Source of the DNA: Tillus elongatus
Lineage: Eukaryota > Arthropoda > Insecta > Coleoptera > Cleridae
DNA length: 64,000 nucleotides
NCBI GenBank assembly: GCA_964006375.1
Contig: OZ023267.1
Span: 79,741,682-79,805,681, forward strand
Reading direction: 5' to 3'
Both the position numbers and the translations under genes were made by a program. The notes beneath the pieces are model-generated. The model was not told the DNA's origin and made no database searches. It saw only the letters and a program-made list of their open reading frames with translations. This document shows, in pieces, positions 1-10,859 of the stretch (the stretch's first letter is position 1; each line of letters starts with the position of its first letter).

Positions 1-387
1 TATATATACACGCCCCCACAATATTATTTGGATTCACTGTAATAGAAAACACACATAAACTGACACCTACGTAAAACTGATAACATTTATCTTACCATTT
101 TAGGAAACAGGTTAATTTGAATATGCAAATACGTTTTGTTGTCGATATAATATTATAATCAAACGTTTTGTTTTTAGATTTGATATTACATATGTATTGG
201 AACGTGTTTAAATCTATTTTACTATAGATATATTTCCTCAATATTTTTAAAATTAAAGTTCCTCTCTTATGTTAAAATTGGAATGTAATAGAGAGAACGC
301 CTACACACCGCTTGATAAACACGTTTAAATTATCACAACAACTGGTTTTGTTTTATATATACATGCATCGAACAAACCTTATCTTGA

Positions 388-605
<218 letters not shown>

Positions 606-1637
606 TTTCTTTCAAACCAGATTTCAAATTGTTTATCTATCTCTCTCTTATATCTGTATGTATGGCTAAACTGAATGTGTGTTCAAAGCCTAACTCGCCT
701 TATAAGGGAATCTTCTCTCACTTTACCAATTTCCAATAGAATATTCCCTTCTAAGACAAGTTAGACTCTAAACATGAAAGACGCTAATTTTCAATAAAAT
801 TCAAATTTCCCGCAAAACCGAAATTACCTAGCAACAACAATACAAACATTCAGATAGCGGGTTGGAGACATAACAAATACAAACGTAACCCCAACAAACA
901 ATCAGATAACGCGGGAAATCAACATGTAACACGTGTGTGTACGAACATAACCTTAACAAACAGTCAGCAGGAATCAGCATGCTTAAATGTCATACAACAC
1001 ATACATAACCTTAACAAACAATCAGATAGCAAGTATTCGACAAACACATGGAGACCTAACCTGGATTGTGGCTATCTATGGAACATTTGACGTCATCAGA
1101 CAGGTCAGATGTGACAGCCCTCAGACAGATGACAACAATCGCATGGAGACCTAACCTGATTGTGGCCATCTTGGAACATTTGACGTCATCAGACAGGTCA
1201 GATGTGACATATGACAGTTGATAACAAACACATGGAGACCTAACCCGGACTGTGGCTATCTATGGAACATCATGACAGGTCACAACTGTCAGGATCGGAC
1301 ATCTTGGAACATTTGACGTCATCAGACAGGTCAAATGTTATATGTGACAGATGACACATGACATTTGACATTGACAGCTGTGACAGGTCAGCTGACATTG
1401 ACAGCTGACAGCTGTGACAGGTCAGATGTCAACTGTCAACCTCACACGCATGCGCGTGACGTCATCGCGCATGCGCAGAAAAAGTGCAGGGTGTGGTCCC
1501 AGGTGCCTCCCTATCTACTACTATTCAATATTGTATAATCATGATGTGTATCAAACATATAATACTTTTAATTGTGGTCACTTGTATTTAAAATTTTTGC
1601 AATAAAAGACTCGAACAGTAGCCTGTGTGTATCAGTC

Positions 1638-2417
1638 ATGGTGCTAACGTTCGAGTTGAAAGGCTCTACGTTCTCGCTGTCATTGGAAATATTTCCACTG
1701 ATAGTGTTGGACCCACGTTTCGATCATTCGTTGGCACTCATTAATTTTCACACATACAACACCATACCAAACAGAGAGGCCGGCTGTAATAATCTGCATT
1801 TTTATTTTACACTCGAAGCCAAGCCTCAGAAAAACGGTGTGCTACAAGAAAAAATAATTACCAATGGAGCTTATGAAATGAGCGATCTGGAACGATGTAT
1901 CCAAAACGAAATGGCTCGTATCTATCTCAAGTTGAATAAATTGCCTGCCAGTGCTGCTGTCGCAGATGGAAGTGAACTGTTCAGTTTGAAAGCCAACCAA
2001 AACACTTTGAAGTGTGAGATACAGTGCAAGTACAACATTTATTTGATAAGGGACGCCTCAATAGCTCCTCTCTTGGGTTTTTCCTCACACAGACCTCTCA
2101 TTAAGGATGAGGTGCACGAATCCGATTTACCCGTGGAGATTGTTAAAGTGAAAACAATCCGTTTGGAGTGTAACATAGTGAGCGGGTCTTACCGCGATGG
2201 CATACCGACACACACTGTATACGAGTTTGCTCCGATGGTTGATCCGGGCTATGCAATCGAAATAAACCCACACAGTAAACTGTTTCTGCCCGTCAACACA
2301 CGCATCATTTCGCATATAAATGTAAACATCATCGATCAGAATGCAGTGCCTGTGAACTTTCAAGGTGAAGAGATCATCGTGAGATTGCAATTGAGCAAGA
2401 CACCGGCGGTATGTTAG
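1638..2417 (+). CDS. Polinton penton-like minor capsid protein
   Basis: An intact 259-residue frame. I recognise it as the minor capsid (penton-like, single jelly-roll) protein typical of insect Polintons/adintovirus-like elements, where it would form the capsid vertices. Visible hallmarks are NFHTYNTIPN near the N-terminus, SLKANQNTLKCEI in the middle, LLGFSSHR, HESDLPVEIVKV, and VYEFAPMVDPGY near the C-terminus. ATG 1638 is chosen because conserved sequence begins there; an upstream ATG at 1572 would add 22 residues with no similarity to the copy at 27960-28584. The following small ORF starts inside the last codons. The frame is open, unlike the other copy. The capsid role is inferred from family knowledge. 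Confidence 0.8.
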   Translation: MVLTFELKGSTFSLSLEIFPLIVLDPRFDHSLALINFHTYNTIPNREAGCNNLHFYFTLEAKPQKNGVLQEKIITNGAYEMSDLERCIQNEMARIYLKLNKLPASAAVADGSELFSLKANQNTLKCEIQCKYNIYLIRDASIAPLLGFSSHRPLIKDEVHESDLPVEIVKVKTIRLECNIVSGSYRDGIPTHTVYEFAPMVDPGYAIEINPHSKLFLPVNTRIISHINVNIIDQNAVPVNFQGEEIIVRLQLSKTPAVC

Positions 2418-2560
2418 TTATAAATAATAGCAAGCAACATCAGTCAGTATCTTCGCTACCTGCATCACAGACGGTTCTATCCGTGGAAAACGTAGATTTT
2501 CTAAAATCATTGGGTTATAATGTTGAGCAAACTTCATATCTTCGCAGTCCCCGTGCATGA
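2411..2560 (+). CDS. Small conserved ORF between penton and major capsid genes
   Basis: A 49-codon frame starting at ATG 2411, inside the penton stop region, and ending at TGA 2558. Its C-terminal half contains NVDFLKSLGYNV. The same short frame (with DNIEFLKSLGYHV, or a decayed form) occurs between penton and capsid genes at 28586 and in the stray fragment at 13861. The major capsid start (ATG 2520) lies inside it in another frame, so the three genes are packed with overlaps. No family is recognised. Repeated conservation of position and of the LGY-H/N-V end suggests a real product, perhaps a small capsid or cement protein, but that role is a guess. Confidence 0.5.
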   Translation: MLVINNSKQHQSVSSLPASQTVLSVENVDFLKSLGYNVEQTSYLRSPRA

Positions 2561-3694
2561 CGCGGGAGAAGAAGTACGCTCCGCAACCCAGATCGTTTGA
2601 TTACAACGACATATGTGAGTTTGCCATTAACCAGCAAGATGTGTTTTACGATTGGTCTTCGACAGCTCTTCTGATTAGCGATACGACTGAGACGACGGGC
2701 ACAACAGGCGATGTGGCAGTAACAGCGAATGCGGCAGCTCATTTGTTCTCCTCTGTGGCCGTTGAGATGTACAATCAGATTATTGAACATGTTAGAAATC
2801 ATGGCATCGTTACAGCAGTCCGTACATTATTACAAGTAAACAGTGATGAAGCACGAGCTCTCATCCCTGCCGACTGCCATCCGAGCAGCAAAAGGAACAC
2901 CATGGTGAAAAACGACAAATTTTGCTATTGTCTACCGCTCAGTTACCTGTGCAATATGTTCAAAGATTACAGAAAAGTGCTTTTCAGCCGACTGCTGGTA
3001 CGTATAACATGCGGTCAGAACAATAGAAATTGCTATATTCTAAGCAGCGGACAAGGTTCCGACAAAGCTTTAAAGTTTAACATTGAACATATGGCATTGC
3101 AAGTCAAACACATCTATCCCAGTGATGTGATACAACAGCAGCTTTTGAAATCGATCGCCCAAGATAAAAAGATTCTTATACCGTTTAGAAAATGGGAGAT
3201 GTACGAATTACCGAATGTGCGTAATTCAACTTAGGACTTGTGGTCTGTGAAGACCTCCTCAAACACTGAGCGACCTCGCTTTGTTATTGTCATCTTTCAA
3301 ATGGAGCGCCACCACAACCCGAGAAAATATATCAACCAGTTTGATCATGTGAACGTTCGAGATGTAAGACTGCACCTGAATTTAAAACAAATCCCCACCG
3401 AAGGTATGAATCTGAACTTTGAAGAAGCAAATTATCTAGACGCATATAGAAACATGATTGAATTTCAGAGAACCACAGCCTACGTTGGATTACAAAGCTT
3501 TCGCAAAATATCCCATGTTTGTGTTTGATTGTTCAAAGTATACGGATTCCATCAAACCGTCCACTGTTGATATCAAATTGGAGATGGAAAGTAACCAGAA
3601 CTTTCTCGATCACACTAAATGTTTGTGCATAATTATACATGATTGCATCATCGAATACTCCCCACTCTCTAACGTTGTACGCTATATCATCTGA
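2520..3694 (+). pseudogene. Polinton major capsid protein (double jelly-roll), broken
   Basis: Recognised as the hexon-like double jelly-roll major capsid protein of insect Polintons. The N-terminus begins at ATG 2520 (MLSKLHIF, matching MSSKLKIF of the copy at 28706). The frame slips near 2560-2570, runs open to an in-frame TAG at 3232-3234, continues in the same frame to about 3495, then shifts again to the last segment ending at 3694. Recognisable parts are FAINQQDVFY, the middle FRKWEMYELP, WSVKTSSNTERPRFV, DHVNVRDVRLHLN, and the end SSTVDIK-like and CIIIHDCIIEYSPL. The intact length would be about 390 residues. With two frameshifts and a nonsense codon it cannot make a full protein. It follows penton and the small ORF. 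Confidence 0.8.
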
Positions 3695-3776
3695 GTACGT
3701 CATACAACGTTACCCCACCACTCGCCCAGGAGCTATATGATCCGAAATGGAAGTATAGTGGTGGGGCAGTGTCAAG

Positions 3777-4186
3777 ATGAGGTTCGTCGTTGTCGACTTC
3801 CAAGATTTCTGTCTGCCCGAGTTCACACCCAAAAATTGGTGATATATAATGGGTATCAAACGGTGCATCATGTGTTTAAACCGCCAAATCCGATGCGCTT
3901 TCTGTCTGCTGATGTAATCAAGCAACTCAAGTTTCTGCAGGCCCAACACCATTGTATCGACTGTACTATTTATTTGGAAGAATTGCCAAATATACTGTTA
4001 AAACATATTCTCGAACAAGTGGACCGAATCTATGTGAAAGGAGAGACTAAACAGAGGTTTCTGTCACAGATGATCTTAGCTTATGGCTACCGTGTAAATG
4101 TGGTCAATTTGGAAAAGAAACGTGGATTGTCCGAAGCTGATGCCAGACATTCCTCTGTGTATGCATCACTCACCAGGATACACTAG
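3777..4186 (+). pseudogene. Conserved Polinton-associated hypothetical protein, frameshifted
   Basis: ATG 3777 opens MRFVVVDFQDFCLPEF and then hits a stop near 3842. The rest continues in another frame to 4186 with FKPPNPMRFLSADVIKQL, HILEQVDRIYVKGE and VVNLEKKRGLSEADA. The combination of a VDFQDF start, FKPP and a YVKG block is one I associate with an uncharacterised protein found beside Polinton capsid genes in insects. An RNase H- or exonuclease-like fold is possible but not shown. Total length is about 135 residues. One frameshift near 3840 makes this copy non-functional unless it is a sequence error. It lies 82 bases after the capsid gene, same strand. Confidence 0.5.
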
Positions 4187-4251
4187 AAGCTGTATATGTA
4201 GCATAAATATGTGCAAGTTGTTATTTCGTTATATTGTAAGCTTAATGCCTT

Positions 4252-4257
4252 AATAAA
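4252..4257 (+). terminator. AATAAA polyadenylation signal
   Basis: The canonical hexamer lies 66 bases after the stop of the 3777-4186 gene, in the short gap between the two converging gene sets. It would end the plus-strand capsid-side transcripts. Confidence 0.5.
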
Positions 4258-4359
4258 GTTGTAAATTATATATGTTTTTTTTTTCTAGTACACTCCCATT
4301 ACTCTCACAATCCTTAAGACTAGTAAATAAAACACATGTGTTCATTTTATATATTTGTA

Positions 4360-4794
4360 TTAGCAAACACGTTTGCGATACATGTGCAGAAAAATGTTAT
4401 ATTTAAAACAAAAGTACATCAACATGAATGTGGTAAGACATGTGAGAAAGACAATGGCTATAAAGACAAAAATATACTTTGAAGTGAACAGTTGGGCATC
4501 AGTCAACACAAGTGTTCTCCAATCGGATGTCTCACCACAGCTGCCATTATCAAACAGAAACATAACTTTGTAACACACCACATCAGACGACATGCTTTTG
4601 GATGACATATTGTACGTTGAAAGCGGTACGAGGTCATCGCTGTGTAGATATGTTGTTGTAAGAGCTGACCATATCATGCAGTCATCGGTGTCGAAACAAA
4701 TTCGTACTTCTGTTACATTGGGTGGTTTATGAATATACAACACATTCTCACACAGTGCTGTTAGGAAGATGAAACTTGCTTTAAAAGAAACCAT
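4360..4794 (-). CDS. Polinton small type I membrane protein
   Basis: An intact 144-residue frame with a hydrophobic N-terminal stretch (KASFIFLTALCENVLYI) that looks like a signal peptide. A polar middle follows with PPNVTEVRICFDTDDCM (conserved Cys residues), and then one strong membrane segment (FVFIAIVFLTCLTTFMLMYF, about residues 111-130) before a short basic tail (MYRKRVC). It is therefore probably a type I single-pass protein with a Cys-containing outer domain. Copies occur at 11133-11414 and 21763-22190. Its start overlaps the end of the upstream helical-protein gene by 14 bases, as in the 11133 copy. No characterised family is recognised; a virion membrane or membrane-interacting role is a guess. 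Confidence 0.6.
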   Translation of the reverse strand: MVSFKASFIFLTALCENVLYIHKPPNVTEVRICFDTDDCMIWSALTTTYLHSDDLVPLSTYNMSSKSMSSDVVCYKVMFLFDNGSCGETSDWRTLVLTDAQLFTSKYIFVFIAIVFLTCLTTFMLMYFCFKYNIFLHMYRKRVC

Positions 4795-5518
4795 GACGAA
4801 TGTTTTGACTATCTGTCAATACTTGCTCTTGAGCGTAGTGCAAACACTCCAACATGTAATATTTAAATGATGGTGTTACAGTGTCGAGTAAAGTTTTTAT
4901 AGTTTGGATGGTCTGCGGTACATTGGCGTCCCACTTACCCAGATCGTTTAATATTTGCACTATGTTTTCCATAAAACACGTGTAAGTCCATGCAAAGTGT
5001 GATTCTTTTAGATAGTCCAGTCTTGCTTTAATCAACACCTCAAGTCCCAGCAGCTGTTCCACACACTCTTCGTTCACAAATAGATGCATAGATGTGAAAC
5101 CGTTATCAATGCACAGGGTTTTTTCACTTAGCACGTTTGGATAGGTTATGCAACACTCATTAAGATGATGCACTATAAATCTATTTGGTTCGTCATCACC
5201 TTCAAGATATTTCCTACACAACTCACTTATGTTGTCTAGGAAATCGTAAAAATCCCACTCTTCCAAGGCCAAATATTGGTTTTCTTCATCCAGCGACAAC
5301 GGATTGACAAATTGTACATTTGTAAAGTCGTTTTTAGCACTGATGCCGGTAATCAATTTCAAGGATCGTCTAACACTAAAAGTGGTTTCCACCAGCAGCC
5401 TGTCGTCAGCTTGATACCTGTTAAATAAGACTTTTCTCTTTTGGTTTTCTGTGAAATCTGGACCGTCGTTTTCATCAACGGCATAGTCGTTGTCGTCGTT
5501 GTTGTCACTCTCCGACAT
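4781..5518 (-). CDS. Polinton helical hypothetical protein
   Basis: A 245-residue open frame from ATG 5518 (MSESDNNDDND), with an acidic N-terminus and a mostly helical, Leu-rich body. The longer frame starting at 5755 adds 79 residues of basic, poorly conserved sequence, so 5518 is preferred. The C-terminal third (FKYYMLECLHYAQEQVL) matches the fragment at 10860-11146 (FRVCMLECLHFEKKQIL) and the pieces at 14968-15041 and 16752-16819. I do not recognise a family. The tight 14-base overlap with the downstream membrane protein, kept in another copy, suggests joint expression and related roles. Confidence 0.55.
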   Translation of the reverse strand: MSESDNNDDNDYAVDENDGPDFTENQKRKVLFNRYQADDRLLVETTFSVRRSLKLITGISAKNDFTNVQFVNPLSLDEENQYLALEEWDFYDFLDNISELCRKYLEGDDEPNRFIVHHLNECCITYPNVLSEKTLCIDNGFTSMHLFVNEECVEQLLGLEVLIKARLDYLKESHFAWTYTCFMENIVQILNDLGKWDANVPQTIQTIKTLLDTVTPSFKYYMLECLHYAQEQVLTDSQNIRHGFF

Positions 5519-5711
5519 ATTCATGTTAATACAATAACAAGGAGACATGTTTACACAAACTCTTTTAAGTTTAGACTGACACTTGATGGGTATGTTAAGT
5601 AGGTTTTGTTGTTCCCCCACCACCACCACCTTCGGTTGTTTGGTTCTGATTGGTTTCCAGGTAAATTTTAAAAATCTATTGCGATCACTAAATACCTTAT
5701 TATATTTCGTG

Positions 5712-6024
5712 CTACACTCCATGCTCTTCCAGATGTTTCTGCCAGACTTTAACAAACTTTTCTACAGCAACACAATCTTTGTTCTCATATCTATCCCAAT
5801 CAGCATTGGTTGGAAATATTCGCTAAAAATTGTATACAACATTTCGGTGACATCTGGTGAAGTTTTCGTGTTAGAAAATTAATGGATTTCGTACGTTCAG
5901 CATCATCATTAAATTTATAACGGTATTTTAATATAACTTTCAGATGGTCTCCAAAGTTGTGGATGTCATCACAGCTTGAAAACTCGAATTCGGTATTAAA
6001 CCCTTCTCTCCCCAGGTAACACAA
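5712..6024 (-). pseudogene. Hypothetical Polinton-linked protein, frameshifted
   Basis: The frame from ATG 6024 reads through FSSCDDIHNFGDHLKVILKY and SINFLTRKLHQMSP. It appears to slip near 5815 into a frame containing NADWDRYENKDCVAVEKF and ending at TAG 5712-5714. Both parts look like coding sequence (amphipathic, few rare residues), so one gene of about 100 residues with a single frameshift is the simplest reading. It is first in a minus-strand set with the helical and membrane proteins. No family is recognised and no second copy is seen in this window. Confidence 0.35.
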
Positions 6025-6325
6025 CTACATAACAATCATGTATTTTGCATGTAACAGCGCGACATTGAACATCGCAGAGATGTACTTTGTAAGGTCTATG
6101 CAAGTTAGCAGAGCTAGGAAATATCAGCAACTGCCAATTCACAAAACATCGCAGGGATATGACTGCTTAACATGCTGGAGACATCGCCTGTGCTGTTAAG
6201 GAGATGTAATTACTAGTATTTTAATAATGTATCTAGACTCATCTCTAGCATGTAACTAAATAATGTACTTGAGATGTCCTATGATATATTCCCAGTATAT
6301 AATTCATACTTCATGGCTGTCATGT

Positions 6326-6330
<5 letters not shown>
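6025..6330. other. Non-coding, short repeated ATGT/AGCATGT words
   Basis: No supported gene. The sequence carries scattered words such as CATGTAACAGC, ATCGCAGAGATGT and TAGCATGTAACT, which recur at about 8120-8415. The two stretches may be parts of one repeat family flanking the AT-rich segment between them. Confidence 0.4.

Positions 6331-6412
<82 letters not shown>
6331..6412. repeat. (TA)n microsatellite
   Basis: About 82 bases of TA dinucleotide repeat. Confidence 0.97.
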
Positions 6413-6414
<2 letters not shown>

Positions 6415-6519
6415 TAAGTTACTAATAATTATTGGTAATGGTAAACTCAATATGCATCTGAGTTAAGAGTCTAAAATATTTAAATATTTATAAAAAAATG
6501 AATGGGACAATGAAAACAA

Positions 6520-6960
6520 CAGATAAACTTCTAGAAAATGTAAATATATATTTTATACAACATACAAAACTATAACATTTTCAGTAAATGAAGAAAAAAA
6601 CAAAATTTTCATATAGTATAAAAACAAAAATGAATTCTAAATATATACATAAATAGAAGCTTCTAAAAAATTTAACATATATTTAATGCAGCACAAACCA
6701 ATACATTTTCCAACTAACCCTAAATTTATAGAAAAAGCAAAAGTCTCATAATATAAATATAAAACTATAAATGAATTCCAAAGGTGTAGGTTAATGCAAA
6801 CTTCTAAAAAATGTTAACATGTATTTTATCGACCACAAAACAATATTTTTTTCAGTAAACACGAAATAAAAAAACAAAATTCTCATAATACAAATCTAAA
6901 AATAAAAATCAATTTAAAACATATGCATAAACTTCCTGGAATTTGTAAACATAGAAACAA
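6520..6960. repeat. AT-rich tandem repeat, about 135-bp unit
   Basis: Roughly three and a half diverged copies of a unit that starts with an ACTTCTA-AAAAATG-like motif (near 6525, 6657, 6799 and 6930) and contains a CAGTAAA/AAAACAAAA-TTCTCATA block. No coding potential. Confidence 0.6.
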
Positions 6961-8427
6961 CAATGATCCCATATTGTCTATATAAATTAAAAGTTAAGCT
7001 GTAAATTTTCATTTCTTTAGTGAAATATGCTTTTTGTCATTTCTCTGTTTCCGCTGTCTTGCTTGATGGAACCACTCAGAACCAGAAATTTCACACCCTT
7101 TTTCTTTTAGTTGGTTGCTCTGCAGAATTACATCTGACATTTCAAAAACGAGCTGTTAGAAAAATTGGTATTATTTTTATTGTTGTTTTATTAAAACACT
7201 GTGTCAACCTTTGAGTCCACTGAAGGTATGGATGATAATATTAAAGACATAAATGATGATATTACTAATGCATCATCAACAATATTTTTAGGTAGTGGGA
7301 ATTGATTAATAGCGGAAGTCGAATTCGGCTCGACATATGGAAAAGCTGCAACTTCCCTAAATTACAATCTAAAGTTATTTCCCTGTATGGCAATAAAACA
7401 TGACTGTTAATTTGTTTGTCTTTTAGGTTTCGCCTCTTTTTGGTCTAAATGAAATCAGTGAAATTACCTTTTGACATTTTACAGCAATAAATGGACGACA
7501 ATAAAATTATCTTAACTCAAATAGTTAACATAAACACCTCAGCATAACAATTGTTTCTTACCTTGTGCAAACAGAAAAGTAATTATGATCATGAAATGCG
7601 GATTGATAAAAATTGGCGCTAACTTTTGACAAAACCAGTGACACAATAACAGATACGTGCAGTAAACATGTCTAGATTCGCGATTTAAGCAGATAATTTT
7701 CTGTGGCGGTTTTTCTGTTACTGCCATGTTAAATCCGTGTACACAAATGCTGTATTGTTTGTAAACAATCGATTTGATTTGCCAAACATATTAGATGTTC
7801 ATCATATAATAAGTAGGTATACACTTAACCTAGGAAATGTACTTACTGGGTAATAGATATATTCTATATAGGTAGGTACTTACCTCGTAAGTGTAATTGT
7901 AGGATAATGCTTAATATACAAAGACAAAAAACTTCTGCCTAAAACCTAAATTGCAAGAAATAATCCAGATCCACAACAAAACACAAAACTCTTGTATGTC
8001 ATTGTCGTGCGTCACATGACATGTCACACACAACAAAAGTTAAAAAATAACCAAGGGTCAATGCAATTCCTGCGATGGCAAACGGTGTGGCGTGAATATG
8101 AACTGTTAATCTATAAAGTAACGGTCGTCATGTGTTAATTACATGCTTAGCATGTTATTTTTCTGGAGTAACAGCGATATAGTTTACTATATCACTAGCA
8201 TATCATTAAAATTAACTTCTGAAATGTAAATTATTCCTATGTCGCCGTTACATACTTAGCATGTAAAGGTTAGCCATGTATCTCAGAAGTAACAGCTAAC
8301 ATCGTTAGCATGTACCAGTGTAAGCGCAAAATCATAGGTAACAGAAAACAGTCCCAAAAACATGACATGCATGTATCAGGATATGTCGCATTGGCTACTT
8401 AAAAATAACATCTCAGCGATGTGAATA
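6961..8427. other. Intergenic AT-rich DNA
   Basis: No supported gene. A short plus frame near 7020-7214 contains LTFQKRAVRKI, reminiscent of a LINE C-terminal motif, but nothing around it supports that. Around 8120-8415 the AGCATGTA/ATCGCTGAGATG words seen at 6030-6250 recur. Confidence 0.4.
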
Positions 8428-9159
8428 TCACAATTGTGTTGCCTGGGTCATCGTCTCGTCGAGTGTTTCGTGTTTAAGTTCTTCCTCGGTTGGTGGTTCA
8501 ATTTCTTGTTTCGAGTGTGACATCATCATGATAATAACTTTTGTATTGATTTTTTGCTTTATCGGGTAAATTTTTGAAAAATGGTTGACTTGCCTCGGCT
8601 CCCGGTTGGCATTGAATGAGTGCCAAAGCAAAAAATAGTGTAGAACAACCGCCAACTTAATATACGTCACACAACTCAACTATATGTCTACTTTCATATT
8701 CTTCGGCTTGTTCTTTGTCAGACTTACGACCATCTCGATAAGCTTGTTTTTGTATCTTTAACATTAGCAGCCTGACTTTTGCGTCGTCTTCCTCGTGATA
8801 TACCACATCTTGTTGTGTAAACTAAATCTCTGCGGTGTGGGTGGCTTGTTCATCGTAATAACGTATGTATTGATTTTTTGCTTCTTCGTGTAGATATATG
8901 GAAAATGGTTTGCTTAACGGAGCTCCCGGGTAGTATCGAATGAGTGCCAAAGCAAAAAATTGTGTAGTGCAGGACCCAGTTAAATATATGTCACACAATT
9001 CGACTATATATATCCACTTTCATAATTTCCCTCTTCCGAATCACGTACGTCCATAAACGCGTCTTCTGGTATATTCAACATTGCCTGTATTAATATAAAT
9101 TCACATACGTCGATCAATCTCTGTTTCTTTCCATACCACAACATACTGTTATACGTCAT
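8428..9159 (-). pseudogene. Decayed unknown gene with an internally duplicated module
   Basis: A minus-strand frame starts at ATG 9159 (MTYNSMLWYGKKQRLIDVCE). The module CD-[IV]-Y, FFALALI, PGA, S-[KQ]-PF, AKNQY, YY occurs twice: about 9005-8840 (CTTQFFALALIRYYPGA) and about 8690-8510 (CSTLFFALALIQCQPGA). Between them is a charged helical segment (LMLKIQKQAYRDGRKSDKEQ). Stops and frame changes break every path, and the last segment (PPTEEELKHETLDETM) is in yet another frame. The two modules also match at DNA level, so a tandem duplication occurred within the gene. No family recognised; linkage to neighbouring Polinton debris is only positional. Confidence 0.4.
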
Positions 9160-9199
9160 GGTTCAACAACTAACTAATACAACTACACTTGTCCACTCA

Positions 9200-10560
9200 T
9201 TTATACCTACGGGTTAACATATGTGCGTGTGTGTGTGTGTGTTTACAAATACGTTGTCTCTTAGGAAAACAGTGTTAAAAGCTGTATATTAGGCTAAAAT
9301 ACATGGAATCTTATGTAAAATAGGAACAATTCTCGATGTGAGAGGGGGCCTTTTCTACAAGCTCAAACACGAATGATAGGATGATGTCATTACGGAAATA
9401 ACACCAGATAACAAGTCTACAGACAAGCCCAAACACGTATAATGGGATGATGTCATCCTACGGAAATAACACCAGATAACATTCCACGGTCACAAACACC
9501 AACTGACGAATGTCGTTTACCCATTACGGGCCTCTTGTATCTGTGTTATTTCAATCATATATATGAAACAGATGTCGACTGAATTCTAGACAGGCTCAAA
9601 CAAAAACAAGGTCACGTAAACAGGAAATGGAAACTGATAACGTTCATCTGTTACGGTTTAACTCTGAAAAGTAGGCCACCGATAGGAAATGAAAAGAGAG
9701 AACAACCGTAGACAAGCTTAAACAGGAACGAGGTCACTCGCAACCGATAGCGTTCACTTGTCAAGGTCTTACAACAAAGTAAGTCACCGGTAGGAAATAA
9801 CAACTGTAGACAAGCTCAAACACGAACGAGGTCACCCAAACAGTAAATGGAACCTGAAACTTTTCACTTGTCACGGGTGTGTGTGTGTGTGTGTGTCTAC
9901 AAATACGTTGTTTCTTATGGAAAACAGTGTCAAAAGCTGTATATTGGGCTAAAATATATGGAATCTTATGTAAAATAGGAACGATTCTCGATGTTAGAGG
10001 GGGCCTTTTCTTCAAGCTCAAACAAGAACGAGGTCACGCAAACAGGAAATGGAAACTGATAACGGTCATCTGTTACGGTCTAACTCGAAAAGTAGGTCAC
10101 CGATAGGAAATGAAAACAGATAACAACTGTAGACAAGCTTAAACAGGAACGAGGTCATGCAAGCGTTCACTTGTCACGGTCAAACTATGAAAGTAGGTCG
10201 CCGATAGGAAATGAACACAGATAACAACTGTAGACAAGATTAAACAGGAACGAGGTCACGCAGGCGTTCACTTGTCACGATCTAACTCTGAAAGTAGGTC
10301 GCCGATTGAAATGAACACAGATAACAACTGTAGACAAGATTAAACAGAAACGAGGTCAAGCAGGCGTTCATTTGTCACGATCTAACTCTGAAAGTACGTC
10401 ACCGATAGGAAATGAAAACAGATAACAACTGTAGACAAGCTTAAACAGGAACGATGTCACGCAGGCGTTCACTTGCCACGGTATAACTCTGAAAGTAGGT
10501 CACCGGCAAGAAATAACAACTGTAGACAAGCTAAAACAAAAACGAGGTCACACAGGCAGG
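9200..10560. repeat. Polinton-associated repeat field
   Basis: Contains two about 150-bp direct copies (9219-9368 and 9875-10030), each beginning with (GT)n and TACAAATACGTTGT and ending GAGGGGGCCTTTTCT. There are also five or more tandem units of about 105-110 bp (about 9700-10550) carrying GTAGACAAGCTTAAACAGGA and GTTCACTTGTCACG. The ACAAGCTCAAACACGA word also occurs beside the TIRs of the 9-kb Polinton (54860, 54980), so the field is Polinton intergenic sequence that has expanded. No genes. Confidence 0.6.
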
Positions 10561-10599
10561 GAATGACAATGCACATACAGTTGGTAAATATGTTTTTAT

Positions 10600-10716
10600 T
10601 TTTGAAAAATAAATCGTAAATCAAGAATATCCTAAATAAACTTCTCTTGCGGTACATCTGCTAGCTGCATGTTGTTTCTATGCGCCGTAAGGTATTTCAC
10701 TTTGGTATTTAGCAGT
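10600..10716 (-). pseudogene. 3' end of a KilA-N-type Polinton gene
   Basis: The minus-strand sequence matches the end of the KilA-N gene at 53743-53850, including the GTTGTTTCTATG-GC-GTAAGGTATTTCA block that encodes the EVKYLTAHR-like stretch. Only about 40 C-terminal codons are left. The rest of the gene is missing; the next bases lead to a different Polinton gene fragment. Confidence 0.55.
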
Positions 10717-10859
10717 AGAAGAGTACTTTACCAAAAGTAATAGGTTCAAACCTAAAAATATTGGAATATCTACCGTCAAACCAATTAAAATACTAAACAG
10801 TAAGGGTATATCAATCTCAGATTACTCTGTTACTTTTTAATTAATCGAAGATGTAGTTC

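Noticed and set aside
7020..7214. LINE C-terminal fragment (LTFQKRAVRKI)
   Set aside because: Only one short motif and nothing consistent on either side.
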